Positions 63,201 to 64,000 of a DNA stretch of 64,000 bases are shown here, in pieces; within the stretch, counting starts at the first letter, position 1; every line of letters begins with the position of its first letter. The stretch is from Pithys albifrons albifrons (lineage: Eukaryota > Chordata > Aves > Passeriformes > Thamnophilidae). The notes below the pieces were generated by a model, which had not been told where the DNA came from, searched no databases, and saw only the letters and a list, made by a program, of their open reading frames with translations. The stretch is from NCBI RefSeq assembly GCF_047495875.1, contig NC_092465.1:11354660-11418659 (forward strand), in the 5' to 3' direction. Position numbers and translations under genes: made by a program.

Positions 63201-64000
63201 CATCACACACTGGGACTCAAGCTTTATCTGCTTTAAAGACAAGCAACAAAACCTTTGGCTTTCATTCAAGAGGCATTTCCATCTTTTTGTGTTCCCAGGC
63301 ACATCACTTTGTACCATTCACTTGCCACCATAAGGATTTGCCGGGAGTTTCTATTTTTCACAAAACTCCACTTTTATTTGACCACATCAATGCTTCACCC
63401 CCAGTTGTACGATGCCTCAAAAGGAGGTTTTGAGGGACGAGGGGGGACAGAGAGGCTCTGCAGCACAAACCCCAGCCTGCTGTTGGAGTCAGCAGCTGTC
63501 AGTCTTGTACAACAGGACACAACCTTTTCTTTTTTGCAGACATCTTAAGCTTTCAACTTCCTATGATGCCCTTAATTTTTCCAACTTTTTATCAGCCTAC
63601 AACTAAAAAAATAATTCAGTAAACAGCCCAACCCTCTGCTTTCCTACATGCCCATTTCAATAGTATCTGAATGACCTAAAGAGCACTCATTCATGCTGCT
63701 GCAGAAATCTTCCTTTCAAAGTTCTCCCAACTCTTTCTAAACATTGACTAATGAATCAGGCAATATTTACCCTGTTGTTTGGAAAAAAGAAACACCTTTT
63801 GTAACAGCACAAAGTAACAAGAAATGACTCATTCAAAGAGCCAGGAGCAGAAGCAGCAACTCTCAGCTTCTATTAACGTGTCATCTCCCCAGACACGAGT
63901 CCCAAAACTCCTGCTCTCAAGATGACTGATCCATCTCTGGAACAGTGAAAATTCAGCAACCTGCAATATTGTGCTCTATCCCTCGATACAATGCAACTCA
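54297..64000 (-). other. PDIA5: Upstream PDIA5 intronic sequence, no exon recognised
   Basis: This 9.7-kb stretch precedes the first PDIA5 exon found. The missing exons should encode the signal peptide and the segment resembling KDLKKLLRTRNNVLVLY. By eye I found no match on the minus strand. It contains only low-complexity items: A- and C-rich sequence at 57300-57390 with four C runs, a poly-A run at 56618-56629 and a T-rich run at about 62091-62110. The 5' end of PDIA5 most likely lies beyond the window. Confidence 0.6.

Overview
This is a vertebrate genomic window, most likely from a bird. The sequence is AT-leaning and poor in transposons. It carries one clear CR1 retroposon tail, and its coding content is small exons spread across large introns. 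Nearly all of the long open reading frames are noise; the real signal is in short exons flanked by splice sites.

The dominant feature is most of one gene on the minus strand, PDIA5 (protein disulfide isomerase family A member 5, also called PDIR), an endoplasmic-reticulum thioredoxin-fold enzyme. Eleven consecutive coding exons lie between 54296 and 12367. They total 1019 nt (about 339 codons) and join in a single open frame with consistent splice phases. They cover roughly residues 86 to 426 of a protein of about 519 residues: the end of the N-terminal non-catalytic domain, the whole first (CGVC) and second (CGHC) catalytic thioredoxin domains, and the front half of the third up to the tryptophan just before its active site. 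The first exons (signal peptide and start of the N-terminal domain) were not found to the right of 54300. The last exons (third CxxC, C-terminus and ER-retention signal) were not found between 1 and 12366. Both ends probably lie outside the window.

Layout from right to left in the direction of transcription: 54297-64000 is upstream intron with nothing recognised; 53400-54296 holds two N-terminal-domain exons; 47314-47406 is the linker exon; 37471-46045 holds four exons of catalytic domain 1; 14931-33033 holds three exons of catalytic domain 2, split by a 16.7-kb intron; 12367-12497 is the first exon of domain 3; and 875-12366 is intron with a CR1 fragment at about 7590-8180. At the extreme left (about 67-873, same strand) are two open segments bordered by splice-like sequences. 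One begins with a convincing signal peptide. They may belong to an unrecognised secreted or membrane protein gene, but this is a weak call.

Other items are a perfect 12-bp-arm stem-loop at 4628-4658, a small CpG-dense patch at 17129-17199 inside the largest intron, two G-quadruplex-type tracts, a CA microsatellite and short low-complexity runs. I saw no RNA gene, CRISPR array, intact mobile element or viral insertion.
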